NCBI RefSeq assembly: GCF_037023745.1
Contig: NZ_CP146101.1
Location: 4,208,001-4,272,000 of the forward strand
Direction of reading: 5' to 3'
Source of the DNA: Streptomyces sp. SCSIO 30461
Lineage (GTDB): Bacteria > Actinomycetota > Actinomycetes > Streptomycetales > Streptomycetaceae
Length of the DNA: 64,000 nucleotides
Positions within the stretch are counted from its first letter, which is position 1. Every line of letters starts with the position of its first letter. Below are positions 16,444 through 27,397 of the stretch, piece by piece. A program made the position numbers and the translations under genes. Under the pieces are notes generated by a model. The model was not told where the DNA came from, made no database searches, and was given only the letters and a program-made list of their open reading frames with translations.

Positions 16444-17565
16444 ATGTACACAGCATCGTCCTCCGTGTCCGCCCCGCCCCGGCCGCAGACGGTCGCCCCG
16501 GTCGGCGGCAGGACGTTTCTCGACCCCTCCTCGGCAGCTGTGCGGACCCGGCGTTGGCCGGCGACCGCGGGCCAACCGCTGAGCGGGAGAATCGACTTGT
16601 CCGGCCCCCAGGGCGCGCAGTTGCGCATGGCGATCGCTTCGGTGCACCGGATCTGCCCGGAGTTCAATCCGGTCCAGGTGCTGCGCAGGAGCGGACGCTC
16701 GGTGCTCCTGGTCGGCAGTACCGGGCGGGCGACCGCTGTCGCCAAGTGCTTACTCGACCAGTCGCAGGTGTGGACGGACCGGTTCCAGCACGAAATAGCG
16801 GCATATCGTGCGTTCGTCCGACACCGCCCTCCGGTGCGGGTTCCCCGGCTGATCGCTGCGGATCCGGACAACTGCACGCTGGTGATCGAACGCATGGCGG
16901 GCCGTCCCGCCGCCCTCGTACGGCATCCGTCCGAGGCCCCGCCGCGCGCGGATGTACGGGCGGCGCTCGGGGCGATCGCGCGGCTCAACACCTGGCGACC
17001 GCCGGCCGGCATGTTCGACGCTCCGCTCGACTACGCCGCCCGGATCGCCCGGTACCACGAGCTCGGGCTGTTCACCGACCGCGATCTGGGTGACCTGCAG
17101 AAGCTGCTGCACGGGGTCGCCCACGCCGGCGGGCGTTACGGCGTGGGGCAGTTCTGCCACGGCGACGCGCTGTTGTCGAACATCCTCCTGTCGCCGACCG
17201 GCCCCGTGCTGGTCGACTGGGAGCACGCGGGCTGGTACCTGCCCGGCTACGACCTGGCGACACTCTGGACGGTCATGGGTGACGCGCCCCTGGCGCGTCG
17301 GCAGATCAGCCAGCTCGCCCAACAGTCCGGGACCGCGGCACGGGATGCCTTCCTGGTGAATCTGATGCTGGTGCTGACCAGGGAGATCCGAACGTACGAG
17401 ACCGCCGTGCAGCGGACGATGCGGGAGTCGGACCCGGCCAGGACCGTACCGCAGCACCCCGGCGGGATGTCGATCGGAGAGGAGCAGCGGCTGCTGCTGC
17501 GGCGGCTGCACGACGACTGCGCGCTGGCACGGCGGGCCGTGCGCGCCGCGGTCGGCACACGCTGA
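16444..17565 (+). CDS. APH-fold phosphotransferase
   Basis: About 373 residues with an aminoglycoside-phosphotransferase/choline-kinase-like fold. The ATP-binding lobe includes [10 protein letters not shown], the catalytic loop reads [14 protein letters not shown] (the HGDxxxxN motif) and the metal-binding segment is [10 protein letters not shown]. The N-terminal 60 residues are low-complexity. The ATG at 16444 follows GAAGGGA; upstream in-frame extension encodes repeat DNA and is unlikely. The substrate may be a small molecule or antibiotic, but many Streptomyces APH-like proteins are not resistance enzymes. It is divergent from the XRE-TPR regulator and ends before a strong bidirectional terminator. 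Confidence 0.82.
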   Translation: MYTASSSVSAPPRPQTVAPVGGRTFLDPSSAAVRTRRWPATAGQPLSGRIDLSGPQGAQLRMAIASVHRICPEFNPVQVLRRSGRSVLLVGSTGRATAVAKCLLDQSQVWTDRFQHEIAAYRAFVRHRPPVRVPRLIAADPDNCTLVIERMAGRPAALVRHPSEAPPRADVRAALGAIARLNTWRPPAGMFDAPLDYAARIARYHELGLFTDRDLGDLQKLLHGVAHAGGRYGVGQFCHGDALLSNILLSPTGPVLVDWEHAGWYLPGYDLATLWTVMGDAPLARRQISQLAQQSGTAARDAFLVNLMLVLTREIRTYETAVQRTMRESDPARTVPQHPGGMSIGEEQRLLLRRLHDDCALARRAVRAAVGTR

Positions 17566-17583
17566 CCGTCAACGAGGGGGATG

Positions 17584-17625
17584 GGCGATGTGCGTCCAGT
17601 GCCGACACACTGGACGCACATCGCC
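17584..17625. terminator. Bidirectional terminator, 18-bp perfect stem
   Basis: An 18-bp arm starting GGCGATGTGCGTCC at 17584-17601, loop CCGACA, and the perfectly complementary arm at 17608-17625, followed by TTGTT. It lies between convergent genes (APH-type and XRE-MmyB) and serves both. Confidence 0.88.
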
Positions 17626-17672
17626 TTGTTGGCTGCTCCTTCGGGACGGGCCGCACGCGACCGGCCCGTGCG

Positions 17673-18626
17673 TCAGCCGGTCACGGTGTCGCCGGCCAGC
17701 GTCTGGAGTCGCTCCAGCCGTTCCCGGGACTCCTGGTCGGCCGGCGTGTAGGTCAGCAGTCGGGCACCGCTCACCGGACCTAGCCAGAGATCGGTGTGGT
17801 CGAGCGTCAGCAGGCCGACATAGGCGTTGTCGATCTGTTTGCGCCTGCCATGCGCACCGCTCACCACCTCATGGCGCTCCCAGGTCTCGCAGAATTCGGG
17901 TGATGCGGCCTGGAGCCGCCTCAGGAGCACCTTCCAGGCCGGCTCGGCGAGATGCTCGGCCATCGCGGCACGGAACTTGGCAGCCATCAGCCGCGAAGTC
18001 TCTTCCCAGAGCACCACCGACGAGCGCCACTGCGGGTTCGTGTGGATCAGGAACAGGCAGTTGCGGTCCTCCGCCGGCACCGTGTCCAAATCGCACAGCA
18101 GCCGCCCATAGGTGCGGTTGTACGCCAGGATGTCGTACCGGCCGTTCTGGATGCACGCCGGGATCGGCTCCAACTGGTCCAGTACCGCGACCAGAGCCGG
18201 AGTGACGGAGGGACAGATCGTGCGCGGCGCGGGATCGACAGCGCCCGCGAGGTGGAACAGATGGCTGCGTTCGGTGGTGTCGAGCAGCAGGGTCCGAGCG
18301 AGGGCGTCGAGCACCTGGGCGGAGACCTGGATGTCACGGGCCTGCTCGAGCCAGGTGTACCAGGTGACACCGACCGCCGAGAGCTGCGCGACCTCCTCGC
18401 GGCGCAGGCCGGGTGTGCGCCTGCGGCGGCCACGCTCCAGGCCGACCGTCTCGGGGCTGATCCGTTCGCGCCTGCTGCGCAGGAACGCGGCGAGCTCGCG
18501 ACGCCGGATCTCCGCTGCCTGTTGCGGCTTCGCGGCAGGTCGAACGACGTCGTGCTCACGGGGCGGACCGTCCGGCGCCCGCGTCACCGTCTGCGTCCCC
18601 TGTGGCATGTGCGTCACGGTGCTCAT
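17673..18626 (-). CDS. XRE-family regulator with MmyB-like ligand-binding domain
   Basis: The 317-residue protein has an N-terminal HTH (LAAFLRSRRERISPE, then RTPGLRREEVAQLSAVGVTWYTWLEQARDIQVSAQVLDALARTL) in the RRxRTPGLRREEVA form diagnostic of the MmyB group. The C-terminal PAS-like ligand domain includes WDILAYN-type NGRYDILAYNRTYG and a final LTYTPADQESRERL. The start at ATG 18626 (MSTVTHMPQ) is preferred over one 44 codons upstream, which would run into the operator region. It is divergent from a DHA2 exporter, a common arrangement in which the regulator controls the pump. Three GTACC-centred dyads lie between them. Confidence 0.88.
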   Translation of the reverse strand: MSTVTHMPQGTQTVTRAPDGPPREHDVVRPAAKPQQAAEIRRRELAAFLRSRRERISPETVGLERGRRRRTPGLRREEVAQLSAVGVTWYTWLEQARDIQVSAQVLDALARTLLLDTTERSHLFHLAGAVDPAPRTICPSVTPALVAVLDQLEPIPACIQNGRYDILAYNRTYGRLLCDLDTVPAEDRNCLFLIHTNPQWRSSVVLWEETSRLMAAKFRAAMAEHLAEPAWKVLLRRLQAASPEFCETWERHEVVSGAHGRRKQIDNAYVGLLTLDHTDLWLGPVSGARLLTYTPADQESRERLERLQTLAGDTVTG

Positions 18627-18662
18627 GAATCCCAGCGTGCCGAATCCTCGAACCTGTTTCCA

Positions 18663-18701
18663 GGTACTCCCTGTACCAGGATAACCAGACTCTGGTACCA
18701 G
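18663..18701. promoter_or_regulatory. Overlapping GTACC/CTGG dyads between XRE-MmyB gene and exporter
   Basis: GGTAC N5 GTACC (18663-18677), ACCAGA C TCTGGT (18684-18696) and CTGGTACCAG (18692-18701) are each perfectly symmetric and overlap or adjoin within 39 bp. Clustered dyads in a divergent regulator/exporter promoter strongly suggest the regulator's operator. Confidence 0.7.
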
Positions 18702-18728
18702 GCTTGGGTAGGGAGCAGGCTCAATGCC

Positions 18729-20171
18729 GTGAGCGAAACAGCAACCCTTCAGACCCATGGCCGCGCCGCGCGGCCGGATGCGGTGCAGCCGTCGGCGCTG
18801 GGTGGACTCGGCCTGTTCACCTTGCTGCTCGGCGCGGCACTGCCCATCGTCGACTTCTTCATCGTCAATGTCGCACTCTCGACCATCGGCCGCGATCTGG
18901 CCGCGGGAGAGGCGGTGCTGGAGCTGGTCGTGGCCGGGTACGGCGTCTCCTACTCCTTACTGCTGGTGCTCGGTGGGCGGCTCGGCGACTCGCTCGGCCG
19001 CCGGCGACTGTTCATCGGCGGAATGGCGGCCTTCGGTATCACCTCGCTGGCCTGCGGGCTCGCCCCTGACGCCTGGACCCTGGTCGCGGCGCGAGTGGCC
19101 CAGGGTGCCGCGTCGGCGACGATGCTGCCGCAGGTGCTGGCCACCGTCCAGGCCGCCACGTCAGGGCCACGGCGCGCCCGTGCCATGAGCCTGTACGGCG
19201 CGATGGCCGGGCTCTCCATGGTGGCCGGTCAGATACTGGGCGGCCTGCTGGTGGCCTGGGACTTGGCGGGCACCGGCTGGCGAGCGGTGTTCCTGGTGAA
19301 CGTGCCCGTCGTGGTGATCGGCCTCCTCCTCGCGGCGCGGGCCGTGCCGGAGACCCGCGCCCAGCGCCCCGAGCCGGTCGACGTACCCGGCACCCTGCTG
19401 CTGGCGGCGGCGATGGTGACCCTGCTGGTGCCGCTGACCGAAGGACGGGCGGCCGGCTGGCCCTTGTGGACATGGCTCGTACTGCCGCTCTTCCCGGTCT
19501 CGGCGTACGCCTTCTACCGGGTCGAGCTGAGCGCCGACCGCAAGGGACGTACTCCGCTGGTGCCGCCGAGCCTGTTCCGGCTGGTGTCGCTGCGGCGGGG
19601 ACTGCTCATCATCGTGCCCTTCTCGATCGGCTTCAGCGGGTTCATGTTCGTGATCGCGGTGGCGCTCCAGCAGGGTGCGCGGCTCGGGCCGGTCACGGCC
19701 GGGCTGGCGCTGGCTCCCATGGCACTGGCCTTCCTGGTGGTCTCGCTGGCAGGCCCCCGGCTGGTGGCACGGTTCGGTGCACGGGTGGTGAGCGCGGGCG
19801 GCTTGGTGCAGGCGGTGGGCCTCGCCCTGATCGGCATGGCGGTCTGGCGGGACTGGCCGGGGCTTGACGCCGTGTCACTGCTGCCCGGTGCCGCGGTGGC
19901 GGGCGCGGGACAAGCGCTTCAGATGCCGGTGCTCTTCAGGATCGTGCTCTCGGAGGTTCCGTCGGAGCGTGCCGGAGTGGGCAGCGGTGTCTTGGTGACG
20001 GCTCAGCAGTCGTCGCTGGCGCTGGGGGTGGCCACGCTCGGTTCGCTGTTCCTCGGCCTGGTGCCGATGCTGGGTATGCGCGACGCCCTGATGGCGACTC
20101 TGCTGGTGCAGCTGGCAGGGGTCGTGCTCACGTTCCTGCTGAGCCTGCGCCTGCCGAAGCGCATCGCGTGA
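18729..20171 (+). CDS. MFS exporter, DHA2 (EmrB/QacA) family
   Basis: About 480 residues and fourteen predicted helices, as in DHA2 drug:H+ antiporters. Signatures include LPIVDFFIVNVALSTIGRDL (the D1-type motif of this family), the GGRLGDSLGRRRLF loop and GQILGGLLVAWD in helix 5 (motif C-like). A GTG start at 18729 with GGGAGCAGG 9-10 bp upstream fits the MSETATLQTHGR beginning; longer in-frame reading enters the regulator. It probably exports a drug or metabolite under control of the divergent XRE-MmyB regulator. The substrate is unknown. Confidence 0.88.
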   Translation: MSETATLQTHGRAARPDAVQPSALGGLGLFTLLLGAALPIVDFFIVNVALSTIGRDLAAGEAVLELVVAGYGVSYSLLLVLGGRLGDSLGRRRLFIGGMAAFGITSLACGLAPDAWTLVAARVAQGAASATMLPQVLATVQAATSGPRRARAMSLYGAMAGLSMVAGQILGGLLVAWDLAGTGWRAVFLVNVPVVVIGLLLAARAVPETRAQRPEPVDVPGTLLLAAAMVTLLVPLTEGRAAGWPLWTWLVLPLFPVSAYAFYRVELSADRKGRTPLVPPSLFRLVSLRRGLLIIVPFSIGFSGFMFVIAVALQQGARLGPVTAGLALAPMALAFLVVSLAGPRLVARFGARVVSAGGLVQAVGLALIGMAVWRDWPGLDAVSLLPGAAVAGAGQALQMPVLFRIVLSEVPSERAGVGSGVLVTAQQSSLALGVATLGSLFLGLVPMLGMRDALMATLLVQLAGVVLTFLLSLRLPKRIA

Positions 20172-20186
20172 GGTGCCTTCCCGTGA

Positions 20187-22595
<2,409 letters not shown>

Positions 22596-22633
22596 CAGGC
22601 GGGGTGCAGTCCCGGGGCACCGGGCAGACGGCC

Positions 22634-22668
22634 GCGGGCTCGCCGTGATGTGGTCACGGCGAGCCCGC
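22634..22668. terminator. Bidirectional terminator, 15-bp perfect stem
   Basis: GCGGGCTCGCCGTGA, loop TGTGG, TCACGGCGAGCCCGC. It lies between convergent geoA and the next minus-strand gene and can serve both. Confidence 0.9.
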
Positions 22669-22697
22669 TGGGCGCGTCATCGAGGTTCGCGCTCCGC

Positions 22698-23198
22698 TCA
22701 GCCCTGCTGGAAGAGCTCCGCGGGCAGTGGCTTCAGTAGCGCGTAGAGGTCATCGGTGATCGGCCGGTCCCAGCTGGCGATGGTGACCAGGACGTTGTCA
22801 CTGCGGTCGAACTGCACGCAGGAGATACGGGTCTCGGAGAGCTTGATCCGGCGGACGATCAGAAGGTTGTCACCCTGCATCACCGGTACGTCCTCGGTGC
22901 CGGTAACTGCGACCTCTTCGTCGTTCTCCAGCGCGACGAGCAGTTGGGCGACCTCGAACGGGATCTGGCCCTCGGCGAGCTCCCGGGCCGGTGAGCCCTC
23001 GGGCAGATTGCCGATGATCATCGCAGGGCCGCGGCCGCCGAACAGATCGTAGCGCAGGAACACGCCCTGGCAGCTGCCGTCGGGGGCGGGGAGCAGGCCC
23101 GCGCCGAGGTTGCCGGGCCAGTCACCCGGGTCCATGGCCAGGACGTCGAAGTCGGGGCCCGCGGGGTGGGCGGCGTTGCGGCGGCGGAGGAAGGACAT
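22698..23198 (-). CDS. Conserved hypothetical protein, 166 aa
   Basis: A soluble, acidic, mixed alpha/beta protein: MSFLRRRNAAHPAGPDFDVLAMDPGDWPGNLGAGLLPAPDGSCQGVFLRYDLFGG. Codon use is typical for the window. No catalytic motif, signal peptide or membrane segment is visible. It is not confidently placed in a named family; a loose resemblance to SseB-like domains is not enough to name it. The ATG at 23198 has only a weak purine stretch upstream. It is convergent with geoA across the terminator. Confidence 0.75.
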   Translation of the reverse strand: MSFLRRRNAAHPAGPDFDVLAMDPGDWPGNLGAGLLPAPDGSCQGVFLRYDLFGGRGPAMIIGNLPEGSPARELAEGQIPFEVAQLLVALENDEEVAVTGTEDVPVMQGDNLLIVRRIKLSETRISCVQFDRSDNVLVTIASWDRPITDDLYALLKPLPAELFQQG

Positions 23199-23773
23199 GC
23201 GGCCATGGTACGTGTCCGGCGGCCTGGTGCGGCGCTCCGGGTATGGTGCGGTGATCGGCTCCGGGGCCTCGGTCCACGATCGCGCCGGTCTCCGCTCGGA
23301 CCCACTGGGCGGGGTCGGTGAAGCGGCAAAACCGACAGAATTGCAGGCAGTGCGTACGGCGGCGAAGTGCCCCGTCCGCCCGCGCGGCCTCCCGCCGACT
23401 CTCGATCTCCGTGAGCAGGATGCGGCTGCGCGGCACGCCGTCCGGCCGGCGCACCGGCTTCGCCGAGAGCGCGCCCTGCCATGTCAGGACAGCGTGCCGT
23501 CCGGGCGCGGACAGCCCCGGCGCGACGCCGCAGCGGCGCCGTCGCGATGACGGGGGCCGTGCCCACGACAGCGGTTCTTGCGGAGTGAGAGCCGTTGCGG
23601 ACGGCCCGCGAGGAGCCGATCCGCGGTTCGATGGGCAAGCATCGCCCCTCGGCCCACCCGGTGGGCGGGGCGTGAGGCCGTGACCCACTGAGTCCGTGGC
23701 GCCGGCTCGGCTCCAGGGCCGACCGGGGAGCGGCGGGGGCGTGGGCCGCGGTCGGCCCACGCCGGTCGGGGCA
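23199..23773. other. 575-bp stretch without a confident gene
   Basis: No reading frame here has a convincing start and family match. Base composition by codon position around 23340-23500 favours a minus-strand frame (third positions about 88% GC, second about 60%) that contains CLQFCRFCRFTDPAQWV, so a degraded or unrecognised minus-strand gene is possible. Confidence 0.35.
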
Positions 23774-24016
23774 TCAGGTGAGGTCGAACTCGCCCTCACG
23801 GGCGTTGAGGAGGAAAGCGCGCCATTCGGCGGGGGTGAAGATCAGCGAAGGGGCTTCGGGTCTGCCGCTGTTGCGCATCGCGATGAACCCTTCGACAAAG
23901 GCGATCTGGACGTCCCCCGCGCCCTGGGTACCCGACTGCCAGTCGGCCTGGCTGAGGTCGAGGTCCGGCTTGCGCCAGCCCGAAAGCGGCTGCTCCGTGG
24001 TGATGGTGTCGGCCAC
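23774..24016 (-). CDS. DUF397 protein
   Basis: The 80-residue protein matches the DUF397 family: GWRKPDLDLSQADWQSG near the start and FTPAEWRAFLLNAREGEFDLT at the end, the usual PxF/W TPAEWxAFL signature. Translation begins at GTG 24016, with GGAGG about 8 bp upstream. DUF397 proteins in Streptomyces normally sit next to an XRE/WhiJ-type regulator and sometimes an anti-sigma-like kinase, and are thought to modulate the regulator. No such partner is adjacent, so this is an orphan copy that may act with a distant regulator. Confidence 0.88.
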   Translation of the reverse strand: MADTITTEQPLSGWRKPDLDLSQADWQSGTQGAGDVQIAFVEGFIAMRNSGRPEAPSLIFTPAEWRAFLLNAREGEFDLT

Positions 24017-24156
24017 GTGCGTACTCCTCCCGGTTCGTCGTCCGCGCTCAGACTAGCGATCGCCGCCGGTCGCGGACAGGCCGCGGACAGCGGCGGGACA
24101 TTCCGCGCCGCCGCCGTCCTGAGACCGCGCCGCCCACCGGTCGGCGCCGGAGAGGT

Positions 24157-25335
24157 TCAGTGTGCCGGGGGCTCCGATCCGACCAGCCACATCGCGAAGA
24201 ACTGCGAGCCGCCGCCGTAGGCGTGGCCCAGTGCCTTGCGGGCGCCGTCGACCTGGTGTTCGCCCGCCTGGCCTCGTACCTGGAGGGCCGCCTCGGCGAA
24301 GCGGATCATGCCGGAGGCGCCGATGGGGTTGGTGGACAGCACTCCGCCCGAGGGGTTGACGGGGAGGTCCCCGTCGATCTCGGTCACCCCGGACTCGGTG
24401 AGCTTCCAGCCTTCGCCTTCCGCGGCGAAGCCCAGATTCTCCAGCCACATGGGCTCGTACCAGGAGAACGGGACGTACATCTCGACGGCGTCGATCTCCC
24501 GGCGCGGATCGGCGATATGGGCCTGCCGGTAGACATCGGCGGCGCAGTCCTTGCCCGCCTGCGGAGACACGAAGTCCTTGCCCGCGAAGAGGGTGGGCTC
24601 GCTGCGCATGGCACCGCCGTGCAGCCAGGCTGGCGGGCGGGGCGAACGGGCCGCTCCCGTGCGGTCGGTGAGGACCATGGCGCAGGCACCGTCGGACGAG
24701 GGGCAGGTCTCCGAATAGCGGATGGGGTCCCACAGCATCGGCGACGACTGCACCTTCTCCAGCGTGATCCCGTGCTCGTGCAGATGCGCGTAGGGGTTCT
24801 TGAGGGCGTTGCGGCGGTCCTTGTACGCGACGAGGGAGCCGACCGCGTCGGGCGCCCCGGTGCGCCGCATATAGGCCCGCACATGCGGGGCGAAGAAGCC
24901 GCCGGCGCCGGCGAGCAGCGGCTGCTGGAACGGGATGGGCAGCGACAGGCCCCACATGGCATTGGACTCGGACTGCTTCTCGAACGCGAGGGTGAGCACG
25001 GTGCGGTGGACACGGGCCGCGACGAGGTTGGCGGCGACGAGCGCGGTGGAGCCGCCCACCGAGCCCGCCGTGTGGACCCGCATCATGGGCTTGCCCACCG
25101 CGCCGAGCGCGTCGGCCAGATACAGCTCGGGCATCATCACGCCCTCGAAGAAGTCGGGAGCCTTGCCGATGACGACCGCGTCGATGTCCGCCCAGTCCGA
25201 CTGGGCGTCGTCCAGCGCGCGCCGGGCGGCTTCGCGCACGAGGCCGGCCAGCGAGACGTCATGCCGGGCCGCCACGTGCTTGGTCTGGCCGACACCGACG
25301 ACGGCCACGGGCTCCTTGGCGGATGTGCGGCTCAT
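24157..25335 (-). CDS. Thiolase-fold protein, lipid-transfer/SCP-x like (possible retro-aldolase)
   Basis: The 392-residue protein has a thiolase fold: start VAVVGVGQTKH, VVIGKAP, and the C-terminal NPSGGVLSTNPIGASGM. The usual nucleophilic-Cys region reads HTAGSVGGSTA without cysteine, the GHP histidine motif is TNP, and the final CxG motif is AYGGGSQ. It is therefore unlikely to be a beta-ketothiolase. Members of the Ltp2 branch use tyrosines for retro-aldol cleavage of steroid-type side chains together with a DUF35 protein; HAYGGG here could supply such a tyrosine. It overlaps the upstream thiolase gene by ATGA. Last gene of the operon. Confidence 0.85.
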   Translation of the reverse strand: MSRTSAKEPVAVVGVGQTKHVAARHDVSLAGLVREAARRALDDAQSDWADIDAVVIGKAPDFFEGVMMPELYLADALGAVGKPMMRVHTAGSVGGSTALVAANLVAARVHRTVLTLAFEKQSESNAMWGLSLPIPFQQPLLAGAGGFFAPHVRAYMRRTGAPDAVGSLVAYKDRRNALKNPYAHLHEHGITLEKVQSSPMLWDPIRYSETCPSSDGACAMVLTDRTGAARSPRPPAWLHGGAMRSEPTLFAGKDFVSPQAGKDCAADVYRQAHIADPRREIDAVEMYVPFSWYEPMWLENLGFAAEGEGWKLTESGVTEIDGDLPVNPSGGVLSTNPIGASGMIRFAEAALQVRGQAGEHQVDGARKALGHAYGGGSQFFAMWLVGSEPPAH

Positions 25336-26378
25336 ACGGCGTCTCCTTCGAGGACGGCGACCAGGTTCTGCTGGAGGCAGGGACCGGATGTGGCGTGTCC
25401 GACGGCCCGGTCGGATTCGCCCCGGTGGACGGCGGCGGCGGCCACGCCGATCCGGATGAGCCCCGCGGCCATGATCGGGTTGGCGGCGAGTGCGCCGCCG
25501 GACGGGTTGACCCTGGTGCTGTCGTCGAGGCGCAGGGCCTTGCGCAGCACGACCTCCTGGGAGGTGAACGGGGCGTGCAGCTCGGCGGTGTCGACCGGCC
25601 CGTCGAAGACCCCGGCGCGCTCGGCGGCGAGCCGGGTGGAGGGTGACTCGGTGAGGTCGCGTACACCGATGCCGTGGGCCTCGATGCGGTGGTCCATACC
25701 GCGAATCCAGGCCGGTCGTGCGCAGAGCTCGCGAGCCCTGTCACCGGCGGCGAGGACGACGGCGGCTGCCCCGTCGCCGATGGGTGGACAGTCGCCGGTG
25801 CGCAGCGGGCGCACCAGGTAGTCGCCCTGGCCGTGGTGGCCGCGTAGCTGTGCGTACGGATTGGACTCGGCTGCGCTGCGGCTGCGGGCGGCGATGCCGG
25901 CGAGTTCCGGCTCGCTGGTGGCCCCGCTGTCGATGAGCGCCTGTGCCTGGAGGGCGGCGAGTGACACCGAGTCGGGCCACAGCGGGGCGACGTAGTAGGG
26001 GTCGAGTTGGCGGGTCAGGACGTCCCGGACCGAGCCGGGCGAGGACTTCCCGTACGAGTAGACGAGCGCGGTGTCGGCCTCGCCTGTGAGGAGTTTCACC
26101 CAGGCCTCGTACAGTGCCCAGGCGCCGTCCATCTCGACATGGGACTCGGAGATGGGCGGCCAGGCCCCCACGCCGTCGAGGGCGAGGGTGAAGGAGAAGG
26201 CCCGGCCGGCCAGGTAGTCGCAGGAGCCGGAGCAGGTGAAGTCGATGTCGCCGGTGCTCAGTCCGGTCTGTCCGAGGACGTCGTGCAGCACCGGCATCAG
26301 CATCTCGACCTCGGAGAGCTCCTCGCTGCTGCGCCGGGTCTCGGTCTGGGAGAAGGCGACGATCGCGACGTCTCGCAT
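25332..26378 (-). CDS. Second thiolase-fold protein of the operon
   Basis: The 348-residue protein begins MRDVAIVAFSQTETRR, the typical thiolase/lipid-transfer N-terminus, and has DIDFTCSGSCDYLAG, SESHVEMDGAWALYEA and VNPSGGALAANPIMAAGL. The active-site segment carries no cysteine at the SESHVEM position, and the GHP histidine is replaced by ANP; a cysteine is retained in the C-terminal SGPCLQQN. It probably pairs with the following thiolase-fold protein as a heteromer. The ATG at 26378 lies 2 bp after the stop of the DUF35 gene and its own stop overlaps the next start, so the three are translationally coupled. Confidence 0.85.
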   Translation of the reverse strand: MRDVAIVAFSQTETRRSSEELSEVEMLMPVLHDVLGQTGLSTGDIDFTCSGSCDYLAGRAFSFTLALDGVGAWPPISESHVEMDGAWALYEAWVKLLTGEADTALVYSYGKSSPGSVRDVLTRQLDPYYVAPLWPDSVSLAALQAQALIDSGATSEPELAGIAARSRSAAESNPYAQLRGHHGQGDYLVRPLRTGDCPPIGDGAAAVVLAAGDRARELCARPAWIRGMDHRIEAHGIGVRDLTESPSTRLAAERAGVFDGPVDTAELHAPFTSQEVVLRKALRLDDSTRVNPSGGALAANPIMAAGLIRIGVAAAAVHRGESDRAVGHATSGPCLQQNLVAVLEGDAV

Positions 26379-26380
26379 GG

Positions 26381-27355
26381 CTACAGCAGCTCCTTGTAGG
26401 TGTCGTAGTCCGCGTCGGGCTCGCCGGTGGGCCGGTAGTGGTCGGGGTAGCGGCCGCCCTCGGTCCACACCGGTTCGACGCGCAGGCCCATGCGCACCTG
26501 GTCGTAGGGGATGCCGCCGATACGTCCGTGCAGGGCGAGGTCCGCGCCGTCGAGCGCGATGTGCGCGTAGACGTAGGGCACATCGATGTCGTCGTTCATG
26601 GCGTTCTTCGCCTTGATGTTGACGATGCAGTAGGTGGTGACGGTGCCGCGCGGGCCGACTGCGACCTGCTCCGCGGTGGCCACACCGCAGGTGGGGCAGG
26701 CGCCGCGGGGCGGGACGTACACCTTACGGCAGGAGGGGCAGCGTTCTCCGGTGATGCGCCGATCGGCGAGTGCGCGGATGTAGCGGGTCTGGGCGCGGCC
26801 GGGACTGTAGTTGTAGTCGAGCCTGGCGTGGGCGACGATGCCGGTGACGGGGTCGTCGAAGGTTCCGCGGTGCGATTGCGCCTCCCTGGCCGCGGGTTGC
26901 CCGGATTCGCACGGCTCGAAGCAGGCGATGTCGGTGATGGCGCCGCCACGCTCGGACGCCCAGCGGATACGGACCCGCATCCCGGTGTGCACGGTGTCGG
27001 GCCCTGGTGTGTCGAGTACGTGCAGCAGCGCGGTGTCGGCGCCGTCGAGCCTGACGAGCACCCAGGCGAAGGGGGTCCCCAGTGGCTGGCCGCGGCGTGG
27101 CGCCGGGTTCCAGGCCCAGGTGGTGACGGTGCCGGTGGATGCGACTTCGACCATCTCGCGGAGCTCCCGCGCGGTCTCGGGGTCGTACTCGACGGGCGGC
27201 ACGAGAACCCGGCCCGCGGTGGTGCGGACGCCCAGCACGGCGCGCTCGCGCAGCCCGGTGAGGAAGGCGGACTGGACGGGTCCGAGAGAGCGGGTGAAGG
27301 GGAATTCGACGACCAGGGGTGCGCGCAGCACCTCGGGGGCGGGGCCGGCTGACAT
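26381..27355 (-). CDS. Tandem DUF35 (OB-fold, zinc-ribbon) acyl-CoA-associated protein
   Basis: The 324-residue protein contains two DUF35 modules. The C-terminal one (about 185-300) has an intact zinc ribbon, CPSCRKVYVPPRGACPTCG, followed by an OB fold. The N-terminal one (about 20-150) has the rubredoxin-like frame (VRTTAGRVLVPPVEYDP) but no cysteines. DUF35 proteins partner thiolase-fold enzymes; in ChsH2-Ltp2 they shape the aldolase active site. GAGGAG precedes the ATG at 27355. It follows the crotonase after 42 bp and couples to the two thiolase-fold genes. Confidence 0.86.
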   Translation of the reverse strand: MSAGPAPEVLRAPLVVEFPFTRSLGPVQSAFLTGLRERAVLGVRTTAGRVLVPPVEYDPETARELREMVEVASTGTVTTWAWNPAPRRGQPLGTPFAWVLVRLDGADTALLHVLDTPGPDTVHTGMRVRIRWASERGGAITDIACFEPCESGQPAAREAQSHRGTFDDPVTGIVAHARLDYNYSPGRAQTRYIRALADRRITGERCPSCRKVYVPPRGACPTCGVATAEQVAVGPRGTVTTYCIVNIKAKNAMNDDIDVPYVYAHIALDGADLALHGRIGGIPYDQVRMGLRVEPVWTEGGRYPDHYRPTGEPDADYDTYKELL

Positions 27356-27397
27356 CGGTCTCCTCGTGTGGGTGCGGGCTGGGCCTGGGGCCTGTGC

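Noticed and set aside
17584..17660. Short frame MCVQCRHTGRTSP as a small gene
   Set aside because: It falls inside the terminator stem; its Cys-rich look comes from the palindrome.
22634..22668. Hairpin considered as a riboswitch or attachment site
   Set aside because: A perfect GC-rich stem between convergent genes is explained by a terminator.
24160..25821. 553-codon plus-strand frame opposite the thiolase genes
   Set aside because: It is the mirror frame of two thiolase-fold proteins, with no start context or domain.
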